The translations under genes were made by a program, and so were the position numbers. Source: CAVXUB01 sp963764805 (lineage in GTDB: Bacteria; Actinomycetota; Acidimicrobiia; Acidimicrobiales; Bog-793). Taken from it: a DNA stretch of 64,000 nt. Location of the stretch: assembly GCA_963764805.1 (NCBI GenBank), contig CAVXUB010000001.1:558001-622000 (forward strand), read 5' to 3'. This document shows positions 19,209 through 27,791 of the stretch, piece by piece; positions within the stretch are counted from its first letter, which is position 1; every line of letters starts with the position of its first letter. The notes under the pieces were generated by a model. The model was not told the origin of the DNA, made no database searches, and saw only the letters and a list, made by a program, of their open reading frames with translations.

Positions 19209-19802
19209 TCAAGCGCTGCGGCGACTCTCCTTCGCCCTGGCAGCCTCTGCCTCGGAGGTGACGTCCTGCTGTTCCTCGGGCGGAGGGATGACTGCCTCCA
19301 GACCGAGGCTGCGGAGCCACATCTCCCGTGCCCAACCCTTGGAGTGGAACAGATGCTCGGCCTCCTGCTCCTCGACCTCCTCGTAGGCGTCCTTCAGCGC
19401 GCCGCCGATGTCGTCGAAGGACTCGTCCTTCAGCAACTCGCCCACGAGCTCCCAGTTGAGGTGGTCCTTCGTCTCGGCGAGAGCGATGCACTCCAGAGCC
19501 ACGAGCTCTGCCTCTTCCTGCGGACCCTCGGCCATGGCCATCTCCATCGCCTCGACGAGGCCGCGCCCAATGTGGCGGATCACCTGCCGTCCCGGAGTCT
19601 CCTCCTCGGGATCGAGCCCGTAGGCGTCGAGAGCTTCGCGAACGAGCTGCACGTGGCGCATCGTCTGCTCGTGGTACTTGCGCAGCTCCGGGTGAACCTT
19701 CCCACCGTGGATGACGCGCAGCGCCGCCTCGTAGACCTGCACGCCGCCGAGCTCCGTCTCGAGTGCTCCGTAGAGCAGCTCGCGCACGCTCCGTCTCGTC
19801 AT
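19209..19802 (-). CDS. Ferritin-like domain protein
   Basis: 197 residues, almost entirely helical and acidic. ATG 19802 is preceded by an excellent ribosome site (GGAGGAAGG). Helices carry ExxH-type signatures: LETELGGVQVYEAALR, LRKYHEQTMRHVQLVREAL, EEAELVALECIALAETKDHLNWELV and EVEEQEAEHLFHSKGW. This arrangement suits a four-helix ferritin/rubrerythrin-like bundle with a di-metal site. The function could be iron or manganese handling or an oxidase; I cannot decide. It heads a probable operon with the P-loop gene and is divergent from the AraC regulator. Confidence 0.7.
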   Translation of the reverse strand: MTRRSVRELLYGALETELGGVQVYEAALRVIHGGKVHPELRKYHEQTMRHVQLVREALDAYGLDPEEETPGRQVIRHIGRGLVEAMEMAMAEGPQEEAELVALECIALAETKDHLNWELVGELLKDESFDDIGGALKDAYEEVEEQEAEHLFHSKGWAREMWLRSLGLEAVIPPPEEQQDVTSEAEAARAKESRRSA

Positions 19803-19963
19803 CCCTTCCTCCTCGATGCATCGTCGCCCGCCGTCGTCTACCCGGGTGGATCGTGGGCTACACGTGCGGCGCTGCCACGGGACGGATCCCGTGGGGCCGG
19901 CTGGGCAGGGACGACTGCCGGGCACGGAGGGCCGCCCGATGGTGGACGGTACAGAATGGCGGG

Positions 19964-20416
19964 ATGAGGCCGGACCTTGACGAGCTGAGGCGCTTGCGCA
20001 GGGTCCGGGATCGCATGGACCGCGAGTTCGCAGAGCCGCTGGACGTGATGGCGCTCGCCCGCACGGCGCTGATGTCGCCTGCCCATTTCAGCCGCCGCTT
20101 CCGTGAGACCTATTCCGAGACGCCCTACTCGTACCTCATGACCCGCCGCATCGAGAGGGCGATGGCATTGCTTCGCCGAGGCGACTTGAGCGTGACCGAG
20201 GTCTGCTTCGCCGTAGGGTGCACGAGCCTCGGCTCCTTCTCGAGCCGCTTCACCGAGCTCGTCGGCGAGACGCCGTCTGTCTACCGCGCCCGCGGCCACG
20301 GCGAGCTGCGGGTTCTCGCCCCCTGCCAGACGATGGTGCTGACCCGCCCGCGGAGGGGCGAGCGACAGGCGAAACGAGCAGTTTCGGAGAAGCAATCGGC
20401 AGCCGCCTCATCGTAA
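19964..20416 (+). CDS. AraC family transcriptional regulator (DNA-binding domain only)
   Basis: 150 residues comprising little more than a double helix-turn-helix AraC domain: EFAEPLDVMALARTALMSPAHFSRRFRETYSETPYSYLMTRR and then LLRRGDLSVTEVCFAVGCTSLGSFSSRFTELVGETPSVYR. The basic C-terminal tail has no obvious ligand pocket. Short AraC proteins of this type in actinobacteria usually sit beside the VOC gene they control, as here: the VOC start is 9 bases downstream. That makes the VOC gene the probable target and the pair a single transcript. Confidence 0.9.
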   Translation: MRPDLDELRRLRRVRDRMDREFAEPLDVMALARTALMSPAHFSRRFRETYSETPYSYLMTRRIERAMALLRRGDLSVTEVCFAVGCTSLGSFSSRFTELVGETPSVYRARGHGELRVLAPCQTMVLTRPRRGERQAKRAVSEKQSAAASS

Positions 20417-20425
20417 GGTCGGCAT

Positions 20426-20830
20426 ATGACCGTTTCCCTCAGCACCGTTCACATCCTCGTCGACGATCCCGACGCCGCCCTGGCCTTCTATCGCGACACT
20501 CTGGGGCTGACATTTCGTTTCGAGGTCGCCAACGGAGGGTTCAAGTGGATCACCCTCGCGTCGGAGAGCCAGCCCGAGATCGGCATCGTTCTCTCGCAGC
20601 CGCACGCGGGCCGTTCGCAGGAGGACGGCGACGCACTGGCCGCCATGCTCGCCAAAGGCGAGATGTACCCGGTCCACTTCCGGACCGAGGATCTCGACGC
20701 CACCTTCGAGAAAGTGGCGTCGACGCCCGGGGTCGAGGTTCTCTCTGAACCTGCCAGCCAGCCATGGGGCGTGCGGGACGCCGCAGTCCGGGATCCTGCG
20801 GGCAACCGGCTGCGAATCGAGCAGGCCTAG
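20426..20830 (+). CDS. VOC family protein (glyoxalase/bleomycin-resistance fold)
   Basis: 134 residues with the paired VOC modules: VHILVDDPDAALAFYRDTLG at the start, then FRTEDLDATFEKVAS, QPWGVRDAAVRDPAGNRLRIEQ at the end. The strand-ending PxGNxLRIE glutamate is the usual metal ligand. This subtype (AraC-linked VOC) is often annotated as a glyoxalase or PhnB-like protein, with unknown substrate. It ends by overlapping, tail to tail by 4 bases, the SRPBCC gene on the other strand. Confidence 0.88.
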   Translation: MTVSLSTVHILVDDPDAALAFYRDTLGLTFRFEVANGGFKWITLASESQPEIGIVLSQPHAGRSQEDGDALAAMLAKGEMYPVHFRTEDLDATFEKVASTPGVEVLSEPASQPWGVRDAAVRDPAGNRLRIEQA

Positions 20831-21315
20831 GCGTCACCCGTCGCCGGCACCGCGGGGCGGGGCTTTCCCGGGGCCACGGTACGTGCGAGGATCCCGAGCG
20901 TCGCCCTCATCGCCCCTTCGGAGATGATCGGGAAGATGCTCTTCCACTCCTCCTCCACCGCCGTCCAGTCGTAGTAGGAGGTGGCGATGGTGCCGCCCTC
21001 GATCGGCTCCAGCCGGTAGCCGTAGGCGTGCCCCAGGTTGAGCTGACCCTCGACCTTCCAGGCGATCTCCCGCGGGGGCTCGAACTCGACGATGCGGACG
21101 GTGACGTCGTACAGCCCGAGGGGGTAGTCGTTGAGCGCCTCGCGGTCCATGTGGACGACGAAGGTGTCGCCGATCGCGCTCACGATCGATCCTTCCGCGG
21201 CCATCAGCATTCCCGAGCTGTCGATGGCGACGTGGCCCTGCGGATCCGCCAGGACATTGAAGATGGCGTCAGGTGTGGCTGCGATGGCTCTCGACACTTC
21301 GACACGCTCTGCCAT
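20827..21315 (-). CDS. SRPBCC family protein (polyketide cyclase/START-like)
   Basis: 162 residues from ATG 21315. The START-like fold is recognisable from VEVSRAIAATPDAIFNVLADPQGHVAIDSSG at the N-terminus, REIAWKVEGQ in the middle and the long C-terminal helix. Members bind hydrophobic ligands, and most actinobacterial ones are uncharacterised. Its 3' end overlaps the VOC stop on the opposite strand by 4 bases. Confidence 0.85.
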   Translation of the reverse strand: MAERVEVSRAIAATPDAIFNVLADPQGHVAIDSSGMLMAAEGSIVSAIGDTFVVHMDREALNDYPLGLYDVTVRIVEFEPPREIAWKVEGQLNLGHAYGYRLEPIEGGTIATSYYDWTAVEEEWKSIFPIISEGAMRATLGILARTVAPGKPRPAVPATGDA

Positions 21316-21366
21316 GCCGTCATCCTCGCGCGACGGCACGTCGGTAGGCCGGTGGCGGCTCTTAGG

Positions 21367-22368
21367 TCAGGCCGCCGACGTCTTGTGACGCTCCAGCTCG
21401 GCGTTGATCTCGGCGCCGACGAGGACCACGATGCCGGTGATGTACAGCCAGAAGATGAGAATCGCGATCCCGGCGAAGGCACCGTAGGTCTTGCCATAGC
21501 TCCCGAAGCTCGACGTGTAGTACGAGAACGCCAACGATGCGGCGAGCCAGGCGCCGGCGCCGAAGAGCGAGCCGGGCGTGATCCACTGCCACTTCGGTGT
21601 CTCTCGGTTGGGCCCGAGCCAGTAGATGAAAGCGAAGAGCATCATCACGAGCAAGATGGCCGCCACCCAACGGATGACCGTCCAGAGCGCCACGAACGCT
21701 GACCCTGCCAATCCGATCTGGCCGGCGATCGCATGACCGATTGCAGGACCGAACACCGTCAGAGCAGAGGCGGCACCACCGAGGACTGCCACGCCGATCA
21801 TCAGAAGCAGTGCCACCAGTCGCTTCTTCAGGAACGGCCTGTCGCGGCGGATCTCGTAAGCCATGTCCAAGCCGACTTGGAGAACGCTCATCGCCGAAGT
21901 AGCGCTGAAGAGCGCTGCCAGCCCTGCCACCACGCTGAACGCGGCGGCTCCGGACGTCCTGCCCTGAGCATGAGTGATCGCTTGCGAGACCACCGTCGAA
22001 GCGCCTGAGGGCAGGGCGATCTCCGCGCCGCGGACCAACTTGGTCACGGTGGACTGGGAGAGATGGAGGAGCGCCGTGACGGCCAGCAGGAGGATCAGTA
22101 TGGGGAAGAGGCTCAGGAACCAGCGATAGGCCAGGCTGCCGCCGACGATGTTCACCCGGTCAGCCTTGGCATGCTTCATCGCTGCCTTGAGGCTGTCCTT
22201 CCACTGCGTGCGGGAGAGGTGCGAGGGCGATCCGGTCTGGGGCGAGGGCGCTGGCGAGCCGCCGCTTCTGGTTGTCTGCACCTGCGGCTGGGGCATCTGA
22301 GGCTGAGGAACTTGAGGCTGGAGGACCTGAGGCTGCGGTTGCCTCATGTCTTCGGGTCGAACGGCCAT
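21367..22368 (-). CDS. YihY/BrkB family inner-membrane protein
   Basis: 333 residues. An unusual N-terminal tail (residues 5-35) is a Pro-Gln repeat, reading QPQVLQPQVPQPQMPQPQV. The membrane part has six hydrophobic segments with the BrkB blocks ADRVNIVGGSLAYRWFLSLFPILILLL, WKWITPGSLFGAGAWLAASLAFSYY and GSYGKTYGAFAGIAILIFWLYITGIVVLVGAEINAELE. The family was once thought to include RNase BN; it is now regarded as an envelope or transport protein of unknown role. It is divergent from the holin-family/DUF3618/DUF4235 trio, with which BrkB genes often co-occur in actinobacteria. Confidence 0.9.
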   Translation of the reverse strand: MAVRPEDMRQPQPQVLQPQVPQPQMPQPQVQTTRSGGSPAPSPQTGSPSHLSRTQWKDSLKAAMKHAKADRVNIVGGSLAYRWFLSLFPILILLLAVTALLHLSQSTVTKLVRGAEIALPSGASTVVSQAITHAQGRTSGAAAFSVVAGLAALFSATSAMSVLQVGLDMAYEIRRDRPFLKKRLVALLLMIGVAVLGGAASALTVFGPAIGHAIAGQIGLAGSAFVALWTVIRWVAAILLVMMLFAFIYWLGPNRETPKWQWITPGSLFGAGAWLAASLAFSYYTSSFGSYGKTYGAFAGIAILIFWLYITGIVVLVGAEINAELERHKTSAA

Positions 22369-22545
22369 GGCTGAGGTCCTCCTCTGTTGGCTGATCGGTC
22401 CCGCCGAGGAAGCGTCCTCGTTGTCTGCCCCCGCCCCACCGCCACGAAACCCAATGGGACTTTCGGTGAATCAACCGCATAGCAAGAGGGTAAGAAGGCG
22501 ACGGGGGAATGAAGGTGTTGTTGGAGCACGTTCCGGAGGTCATGG

Positions 22546-23019
22546 ATGTCGATCAACACCGCAACCCACGAGCCGACCCAGCTTGAAGGACCCATCCAGC
22601 TCGAGAGGCCGACCCAATTCGAGAAGTCCGACAAATCAGTCGCCGAGCTGACCGGTGACCTCGCGCGCCAGATGACGGCTCTCGTCCATCACGAGATCGA
22701 CCTCGCCAAGGTGGAGCTTGCCGAGAAAGGCAAGAAGGCGGGGCTCGGGGGAGGCATGTTCGGCGTGGCAGGTCTGCTGGGGCTCGCCACCTTCGCCTGC
22801 TTGACGGTGGCGTTCGTCGGCGCCCTCCATCTTGTCTTCTCAGTCTGGGCAGCAGGGCTGATCGCAGCCGGCGGTTACGGCCTCGTGGCCGGTGCTCTCG
22901 CTCTTACGGGCCGGCGGGAGCTCAGCCAGGCGACACCGCCCGTGCCCGAAGAGGCCATCGCGAGCACGAAGGAGGACGTGGCGTGGCTGACCAAGCAAGC
23001 CAAATCCGCGAACAGATAG
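22546..23019 (+). CDS. Phage holin family (Phage_holin_3_6) membrane protein
   Basis: 157 residues; ATG 22546 has GGAGGT 5 bases upstream. A short repeated N-terminal motif (PTQLEGP, PIQLERP, PTQFEK) leads to the conserved ELTGDLARQMTALVHHEIDLAKVELAEKGKKAG helix and two closely spaced transmembrane helices. Despite the name, chromosomal members in actinobacteria are not tied to prophages; they are thought to be envelope proteins. The gene overlaps the next one by 37 bases, so the trio is one operon. Confidence 0.88.
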   Translation: MSINTATHEPTQLEGPIQLERPTQFEKSDKSVAELTGDLARQMTALVHHEIDLAKVELAEKGKKAGLGGGMFGVAGLLGLATFACLTVAFVGALHLVFSVWAAGLIAAGGYGLVAGALALTGRRELSQATPPVPEEAIASTKEDVAWLTKQAKSANR

Positions 23020-23351
23020 CCGAGGAGAGAGCGGCCCTCGGAGACACGGTCCAGGCTCTGGCAGCCAAGGCGGACGTCAAGGGCCGCCTCAAGGAGAAGG
23101 CCTCTGAGACCACCGAGAAGCTGCAGCACAAGGCCTCTGAGACCACCGAGAAGCTGCAGCACAAGGCCTCCGACACGGCGCAGAAGGTGCGTGAGCTGAC
23201 TCCGGATCAAGCCCGCGAGGGTGTGGGCGCGGCGGCGCAGCAGGTACGCAAGAAGCCACTGCCGGCGGCGGTGATCGTCGCCTTGCTGCTCGGTCTCATC
23301 ATCGGGAAGCGGATGGGCCGCAGGAGCGTTCGCAAGGCGCAGCAGGAGTAA
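22983..23351 (+). CDS. DUF3618 family membrane-anchored protein
   Basis: 122 residues, GTG start inside the previous gene. The N-terminal QASQIREQIAEERAALGDTVQALAAKADVKGRLKEK is the DUF3618 signature. It is followed by two exact copies of KASETTEKLQH and a third variant (KASDTAQKV), making a charged helix. A single transmembrane segment (AAVIVALLLGLIIG) near the C-terminus anchors it, with a short basic tail. Function is unknown; it probably acts with the holin-family and DUF4235 proteins at the membrane. Confidence 0.85.
   Translation: MADQASQIREQIAEERAALGDTVQALAAKADVKGRLKEKASETTEKLQHKASETTEKLQHKASDTAQKVRELTPDQAREGVGAAAQQVRKKPLPAAVIVALLLGLIIGKRMGRRSVRKAQQE
23097..23162 (+). repeat. 33-bp tandem repeat in the DUF3618 gene
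   Basis: Two identical 33-bp copies (23097-23129 and 23130-23162), each encoding KASETTEKLQH, followed by a diverged third copy. The identity at every third position indicates very recent duplication by slippage. It lengthens a charged amphipathic helix by 11 residues per unit without breaking the frame. Confidence 0.9.
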
Positions 23352-23358
23352 GCCGGCC

Positions 23359-23643
23359 ATGGCGACGCTGATCTACAAGCCGCTCGGAATAGTCGTGAGC
23401 GTGCTGGGTGGCATCCTCGCCGGCACCGCGTTCAAGTGGATGTGGAAGCTGGTGGCACACGAAGACGAGGCGCCTGAGGCGACCGACAGGGCTCGCGGCT
23501 GGATGGAGGTGTTGCCTGCGGCAGCCCTGCAGGGCGCGGTATTCGGGTTCGTGAAGGCGGCGGTCGACCGAGCGGGGGCGGCGGGTTTCGAGCGTGCCAC
23601 GGGTACTTGGCCGGGGAAGGACAGCGAGGCGTCAGCGGCTTAG
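23359..23643 (+). CDS. DUF4235 domain protein
   Basis: 94 residues matching DUF4235: IYKPLGIVVSVLGGILAGTAFKWMWKLV forms one membrane segment and LPAAALQGAVFGFVKAAVDRAGAAGFERATGTWPG the second. It is the third gene of the holin-family/DUF3618 operon, 7 bases after its neighbour. The family is restricted mainly to actinobacteria and has no assigned function. Confidence 0.88.
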   Translation: MATLIYKPLGIVVSVLGGILAGTAFKWMWKLVAHEDEAPEATDRARGWMEVLPAAALQGAVFGFVKAAVDRAGAAGFERATGTWPGKDSEASAA

Positions 23644-23687
23644 CCAAACGAGGGCCGCGGCCGGCGGTCTGGTCGCCGGTGCGCGAG

Positions 23688-23738
23688 TTACCGATGGGCA
23701 TATCTGACCATCTATTGGTCGATACTGCCCATCCGTAA
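23688..23738. repeat. Intergenic dyad element, copy A
   Basis: The left arm TTACCGATGGGCA (23688-23700) pairs with TGCCCATCCGTAA (23726-23738), 12 of 13 positions. An inner GACCA / TGGTC stem (23706-23710 and 23716-23720) sits inside it. The core TGACCATCTA followed by GGTCG, and the end CCATCCGTAA, recur at 48434-48482. It lies after the DUF4235 stop and before a VOC gene. It could be a terminator, an operator or a dispersed palindromic repeat. Confidence 0.7.
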
Positions 23739-23802
23739 GTTCGCCGCCCCCCTCGGCCCGGTACCTGGGTCCTGAGGATTCTCGTGTTGTTACGATGCGC
23801 CG

Positions 23803-24186
23803 GTGCGAGGTCGCTCTAGCAGGAACTGGTGGGGGACGGCACTCGAGGCTCCTGACGCCAAGGCTCTCGCCAGCTTCTACTCGCAGCTGCTCGACTGGCC
23901 GGTGGTGCACGAGGAGCCCGGCAACTGCGTGATCAGGCCACCTCAAGATGGCGTCTTCATGGTCTTCCAGGAATCCAGCGACTACGTCCCTCCAGTCTGG
24001 CCGCCGGAGTCGGGTGACCAGCGGGCGATGATGCACCTCGACATCGAGGTGACCGACCTGGACCAGGGTGTGGAGGATGCCGTGGGCCTCGGAGCTCGCT
24101 TGGCCGACCACCAGCCGCAGGACAATGTGCGGGTGCTGCTCGATCCGGCGGGACATCCGTTCTGCCTCTGCCGGGACGACGGCTAG
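23803..24186 (+). CDS. VOC family protein
   Basis: 127 residues. The pattern NWWGTALEAPDAKALASFYSQLLDWPVVHEEPGNCVIRPP, then MHLDIEVTDLDQGVEDAVGLGARLADHQPQDNVRVLLDPAGHPFCL, is typical of the short actinobacterial glyoxalase-like proteins related to the gene at the left edge. The C-terminal DPAGHPFCL strand is conserved between the two. GTG start at 23803. No substrate can be inferred. Confidence 0.88.
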   Translation: MRGRSSRNWWGTALEAPDAKALASFYSQLLDWPVVHEEPGNCVIRPPQDGVFMVFQESSDYVPPVWPPESGDQRAMMHLDIEVTDLDQGVEDAVGLGARLADHQPQDNVRVLLDPAGHPFCLCRDDG

Positions 24187-24234
24187 CCGGGCGGCAGGAG
24201 GGCGCTCTTCGGCGGCGCCTTAGCATCGAGCGTC

Positions 24235-25485
24235 GTGCACTTCGAGGACTGGCTCGGCGCCCTCCGAGAACGAAACTTCCGCCTCTACTTCACCGGCCAG
24301 CTCACCTCTGCCGTCGGCACCGGGATGACGTCGGTTGCCTTGGCGTTCGCCGTCCTCGCACACCATGGCGCCACGGCCCTCGGGATCGTGCTGGCAGCAG
24401 AGACGATCCCCCAAGCACTCTTCCTGCTCGTCGGGGGAGTCGTCGCCGACCGTCTGGGTCGGCGCCGTGTGATGCTCGCCGCCGACGCGCTGCGGGCGGC
24501 GGCACAGACGGCGCTCGGCGTCTGGGTGCTCCTCGCCGCGCCGCCGCTGTGGGGTTTCGTTCTGCTGGCCGCCCTGGTCGGCACGGGGTCCGCCTTCTTC
24601 ACCCCGGCGGCCACGGGCTTGGTGCCGGAGGTGGTATCGGCTGGCAGGTTGTCGCAGGCGAACGCGCTCGACGGCCTGACCTTCTCCATCGGTTCCATCA
24701 TCGGGCCGGCAGTGGCAGGCGTGATCGCGGCGGCAGCGAGCCCAGGTTGGGCGATCACCGCCGACGGCTCGACCTACTTCGTCAGCGTGGTGTCGCTCGC
24801 TCTTCTCACGCTCCCACCCCATCCCGTTCGCCAGGCCGCGACCTTCGCCAGCGACCTGAAGGAAGGGTGGAGCGAGTTCTGGTCCAGGGAGTGGCTGTGG
24901 GTGACGGTCCTGCAGTGGTCGATCGGCAACGCCGTGATCCTCGGGCCGTACTTCGTCCTCGGTGCCGTCGTCTCAGCGCGCTACCTCGGCGGGTCCACCG
25001 CCTGGGGCACGATCGTCGCCGCCCAGGGAGTCGGCGCCGTCGCCGGCGGGATCCTCATGTTGAGGCTGCATGTACGTCGCCCGCTCGTCGTCGCCACGAT
25101 CTCGGGGCTGGTGTTGTCGTGGCCACTGCTGGCGCTCGGGTTCCGTGCACCGGTGGCCGTGATCGCCGTCGGCGGCTTTGCCATGGGTAGCTCGATGGCG
25201 GTCTTCGCCGTCCTTTGGAACACCACCATGCAACGGGAGGTGCCGCCCGCGGTGCTCTCCAGGGTCAGCGCCTACGACTGGTTCGGTTCGCTGGTGTTCC
25301 TGCCCATCGGCTTCGCGCTGGCGGGGCCGATCTCACAAGCCGTCGGTATTCGCACAACGTTCCTGGCAGCCACGGCTTGGTGCGTCGCCAGCACCGCAGT
25401 AGTGCTTGCGGTCCCGTCCGTGCGAGGGATGATCGCCCCGCCCAGGTCACAGAAGGTGGAGCTGGAACCCGCCGAGGCAGGATAG
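24235..25485 (+). CDS. MFS transporter (probable exporter)
   Basis: 416 residues, about 12 transmembrane helices, GTG start. The cytoplasmic loop 2-3 motif GGVVADRLGRRRVML is the Major Facilitator signature A; RNFRLYFTGQLTSAVGTGMTSVALAFAVL is the usual first helix of the MFS_3/enterobactin-exporter-like group. A second half begins near EFWSREWLWVTVLQWSIGN. Members of this group export drugs, macrolides or siderophores; the substrate is unknown. It ends 77 bases before katG. Confidence 0.9.
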   Translation: MHFEDWLGALRERNFRLYFTGQLTSAVGTGMTSVALAFAVLAHHGATALGIVLAAETIPQALFLLVGGVVADRLGRRRVMLAADALRAAAQTALGVWVLLAAPPLWGFVLLAALVGTGSAFFTPAATGLVPEVVSAGRLSQANALDGLTFSIGSIIGPAVAGVIAAAASPGWAITADGSTYFVSVVSLALLTLPPHPVRQAATFASDLKEGWSEFWSREWLWVTVLQWSIGNAVILGPYFVLGAVVSARYLGGSTAWGTIVAAQGVGAVAGGILMLRLHVRRPLVVATISGLVLSWPLLALGFRAPVAVIAVGGFAMGSSMAVFAVLWNTTMQREVPPAVLSRVSAYDWFGSLVFLPIGFALAGPISQAVGIRTTFLAATAWCVASTAVVLAVPSVRGMIAPPRSQKVELEPAEAG

Positions 25486-25499
25486 GCATCCTCGCCAGA

Positions 25500-25562
25500 C
25501 TGTTGGAATAAATCTGATTTGAGAACTATTCTAAAGGAGTAGAGAGATACGGAGGGTCCTGC
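25500..25562 (+). promoter_or_regulatory. AT-rich katG promoter/operator region
   Basis: This stretch is strikingly AT-rich for the window and contains the short palindrome AGAA-CTA-TTCT within TTGAGAACTATTCTAA (25519-25534), which resembles the AT-rich dyads bound by Fur-family repressors such as FurA upstream of actinobacterial katG. GGAGGG at 25551-25556 is the ribosome binding site, 6 bases before ATG 25563. No furA gene is adjacent, so the identity of the regulator is a guess. Confidence 0.45.
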
Positions 25563-27767
25563 ATGCCTGAGACCGAGAGCGAGGAGTTGGCGGAGCGAGC
25601 GAGCGGATGCCCAGTGGTGCACAGCCGGGGCGGTAGCCGGTCCAACCGGGATTGGTGGCCCAACCAGCTGGACCTGAAGGTGCTTCGCCGGCATGCTGCG
25701 TTGTCGAACCCGAACGGCGGAGACTTCGACTACAAGGCTGAGTTCGAGAGTCTCGACCTCGATGAGGTGAAGCGGGACCTCGATGCCGTGATGACGAGCT
25801 CGCAGGAGTGGTGGCCAGCCGACTTCGGTCACTACGGCCCTCTCCTCATCCGCATGGCATGGCACGCCGCCGGCACCTACCGGATCGCGGACGGGCGAGG
25901 CGGTGCCGGGTCGGGGGCACAGCGTCTCGCTCCTTTGAACAGCTGGCCCGACAATGCCAACCTCGACAAGGCCCGCCGGCTGCTGTGGCCTGTCAAGCAG
26001 AAGTACGGTCGCAAGCTGTCGTGGGGCGACCTGATGGTCCTCGCCGGCAACTGCGCCCTCGAGTCGATGGGATTGCGGACATTCGGTTTCGGCGGCGGCC
26101 GCGTCGACATCTTCGAGCCGGACGAGGACATCTACTGGGGACCCGAGGACGCCTGGCTCGGGGACGCCCGCTACAGCGGTGATCGCGAGCTGGAAAACCC
26201 ACTCGGCGCAGTGCAGATGGGCCTCATCTACGTCAACCCGGAGGGGCCGAACGGCGAACCCGATCCGCTCGCTGCGGCACGGGACATCCGCGAGACCTTC
26301 AGGCGCATGGCGATGAACGACGAGGAGACAGTCGCCCTCATCGCCGGCGGCCACACATTCGGCAAGACGCACGGGGCAGCAAGCGCGGCCGACTATGTCG
26401 GCCCGGAGCCGGAGGGGGCCGGCTTGGCGGAACAGGGTCTCGGCTGGCGCAACTCGTTCGGCACGGGCAGGGGTGGCGACGCGGTCACGAGCGGCCTCGA
26501 AGGCACGTGGACCAACGACCCGACCCGCTGGGACAACGGCTTCTTCGACAACCTGTTCGGTTTCGAATGGGAGCTCACGAGCAGCCCGGCGGGCGCCAAG
26601 CAGTGGGTCCCCAAGGATGGTGCCGCGGCGGATGCCGTGCCAGATGCCCACGATCCGGGCCGACGGCACGCACCGGTGATGCTGACCACCGATCTGGCAT
26701 TGCGTTTCGATCCGGTTTACGAGCCGATCTCGCGACGCTTCCACGAGAAACCGGATGAGTTCGCAGAAGCCTTCGCCAAGGCGTGGTTCAAGCTGACGCA
26801 CCGCGACATGGGGCCACTCTCCCGCTATCTGGGGCCGCTGGTCCCGTCGGAACCGCAGATCTGGCAGGACCCGTTGCCCGAGGTCGACCACGAGCTGATC
26901 GGCGCTGCAGACATCGCGGCCCTGAAGGAGCGCATCCTCGCCTCCGGGCTGTCGACTTCGGCGCTCGTCTCCACCGCCTGGGCATCAGCGGCCACGTTCC
27001 GCGGCACCGACAAGCGTGGAGGCGCCAACGGTGCTCGCATTCGCCTTGTCCCGCAGAAGGATTGGGAGGCCAATGCCGGCCTTGCCACCGTGCTCGAGGC
27101 CCTGGAGCTGATCCGAGACGAGTTCAACAGATCACAGGTAGGCGGTAAGCGGGTGTCGCTTGCGGACCTGATCGTCCTCGGGGGCTCGGCCGCCGTCGAG
27201 CGGGCTGCGCACGCCGCAGGCATGGAGGTCTCGGTTCCGTTCGCGCCCGGTCGCACCGACGCCTCGCAGGGGCAGACCGACACGGAGTCCTTCGCCGTGC
27301 TGGAGCCGGTGGCGGACGGCTTCAGGAACTACCTCCGGCGCGATCAGAAGCTGCCGCCGGAGCAGCTGCTCGTCGACCGGGCGAACCTGCTGACCTTGAC
27401 CGCGCCCGAGATGGCCGTGCTCGTCGGCGGCATGCGCGTGCTGGGTGCCAACCACGGGGGGACGGCGCACGGAGTGCTCACCGGCAGGCCGGGGACGCTC
27501 AGCAACGACTTCTTCGTCAACCTGCTCGACATGTCGACTGAGTGGAAGCCGTCGCCCTCCGCCGAGGATCTCTTCGAGGGACGCGACCGGGCGACCGGCG
27601 AGCTCAGGTGGACCGGCACCGCCGTCGACCTCGTCTTCGGCTCCAACTCACAGCTGCGGGCCCTGGCTGAGGTCTATGGCTCCGATGACGGCCAGGAGAT
27701 CTTCGTGCGTGACTTCGTCGCCGCCTGGACAAAGGTGATGAACCTGGATCGCTTCGACCTCGCTTGA
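25563..27767 (+). CDS. katG: Catalase-peroxidase KatG
   Basis: 734 residues, the normal length. The bifunctional heme enzyme destroys H2O2 (catalase) and oxidises donors (peroxidase). The distal site Arg97-Trp100-His101 is in LIRMAWHAAGTYR, the proximal His264 is in GGHTFGKTHG, and the Met-Tyr-Trp adduct residues are Trp100, Tyr223 (LIYVNPEGPNG) and Met249 (RRMAMND), numbering close to M. tuberculosis KatG minus 6-7. The C-terminal non-heme half is complete (LADLIVLGGSAAVE, VLTGRPGTLSNDFFVNLLDM). A strong ribosome site and an AT-rich upstream dyad suggest peroxide- or iron-responsive control. Confidence 0.97.
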   Translation: MPETESEELAERASGCPVVHSRGGSRSNRDWWPNQLDLKVLRRHAALSNPNGGDFDYKAEFESLDLDEVKRDLDAVMTSSQEWWPADFGHYGPLLIRMAWHAAGTYRIADGRGGAGSGAQRLAPLNSWPDNANLDKARRLLWPVKQKYGRKLSWGDLMVLAGNCALESMGLRTFGFGGGRVDIFEPDEDIYWGPEDAWLGDARYSGDRELENPLGAVQMGLIYVNPEGPNGEPDPLAAARDIRETFRRMAMNDEETVALIAGGHTFGKTHGAASAADYVGPEPEGAGLAEQGLGWRNSFGTGRGGDAVTSGLEGTWTNDPTRWDNGFFDNLFGFEWELTSSPAGAKQWVPKDGAAADAVPDAHDPGRRHAPVMLTTDLALRFDPVYEPISRRFHEKPDEFAEAFAKAWFKLTHRDMGPLSRYLGPLVPSEPQIWQDPLPEVDHELIGAADIAALKERILASGLSTSALVSTAWASAATFRGTDKRGGANGARIRLVPQKDWEANAGLATVLEALELIRDEFNRSQVGGKRVSLADLIVLGGSAAVERAAHAAGMEVSVPFAPGRTDASQGQTDTESFAVLEPVADGFRNYLRRDQKLPPEQLLVDRANLLTLTAPEMAVLVGGMRVLGANHGGTAHGVLTGRPGTLSNDFFVNLLDMSTEWKPSPSAEDLFEGRDRATGELRWTGTAVDLVFGSNSQLRALAEVYGSDDGQEIFVRDFVAAWTKVMNLDRFDLA

Positions 27768-27791
27768 GCCGTCGTCGAGGCACGACGACGA

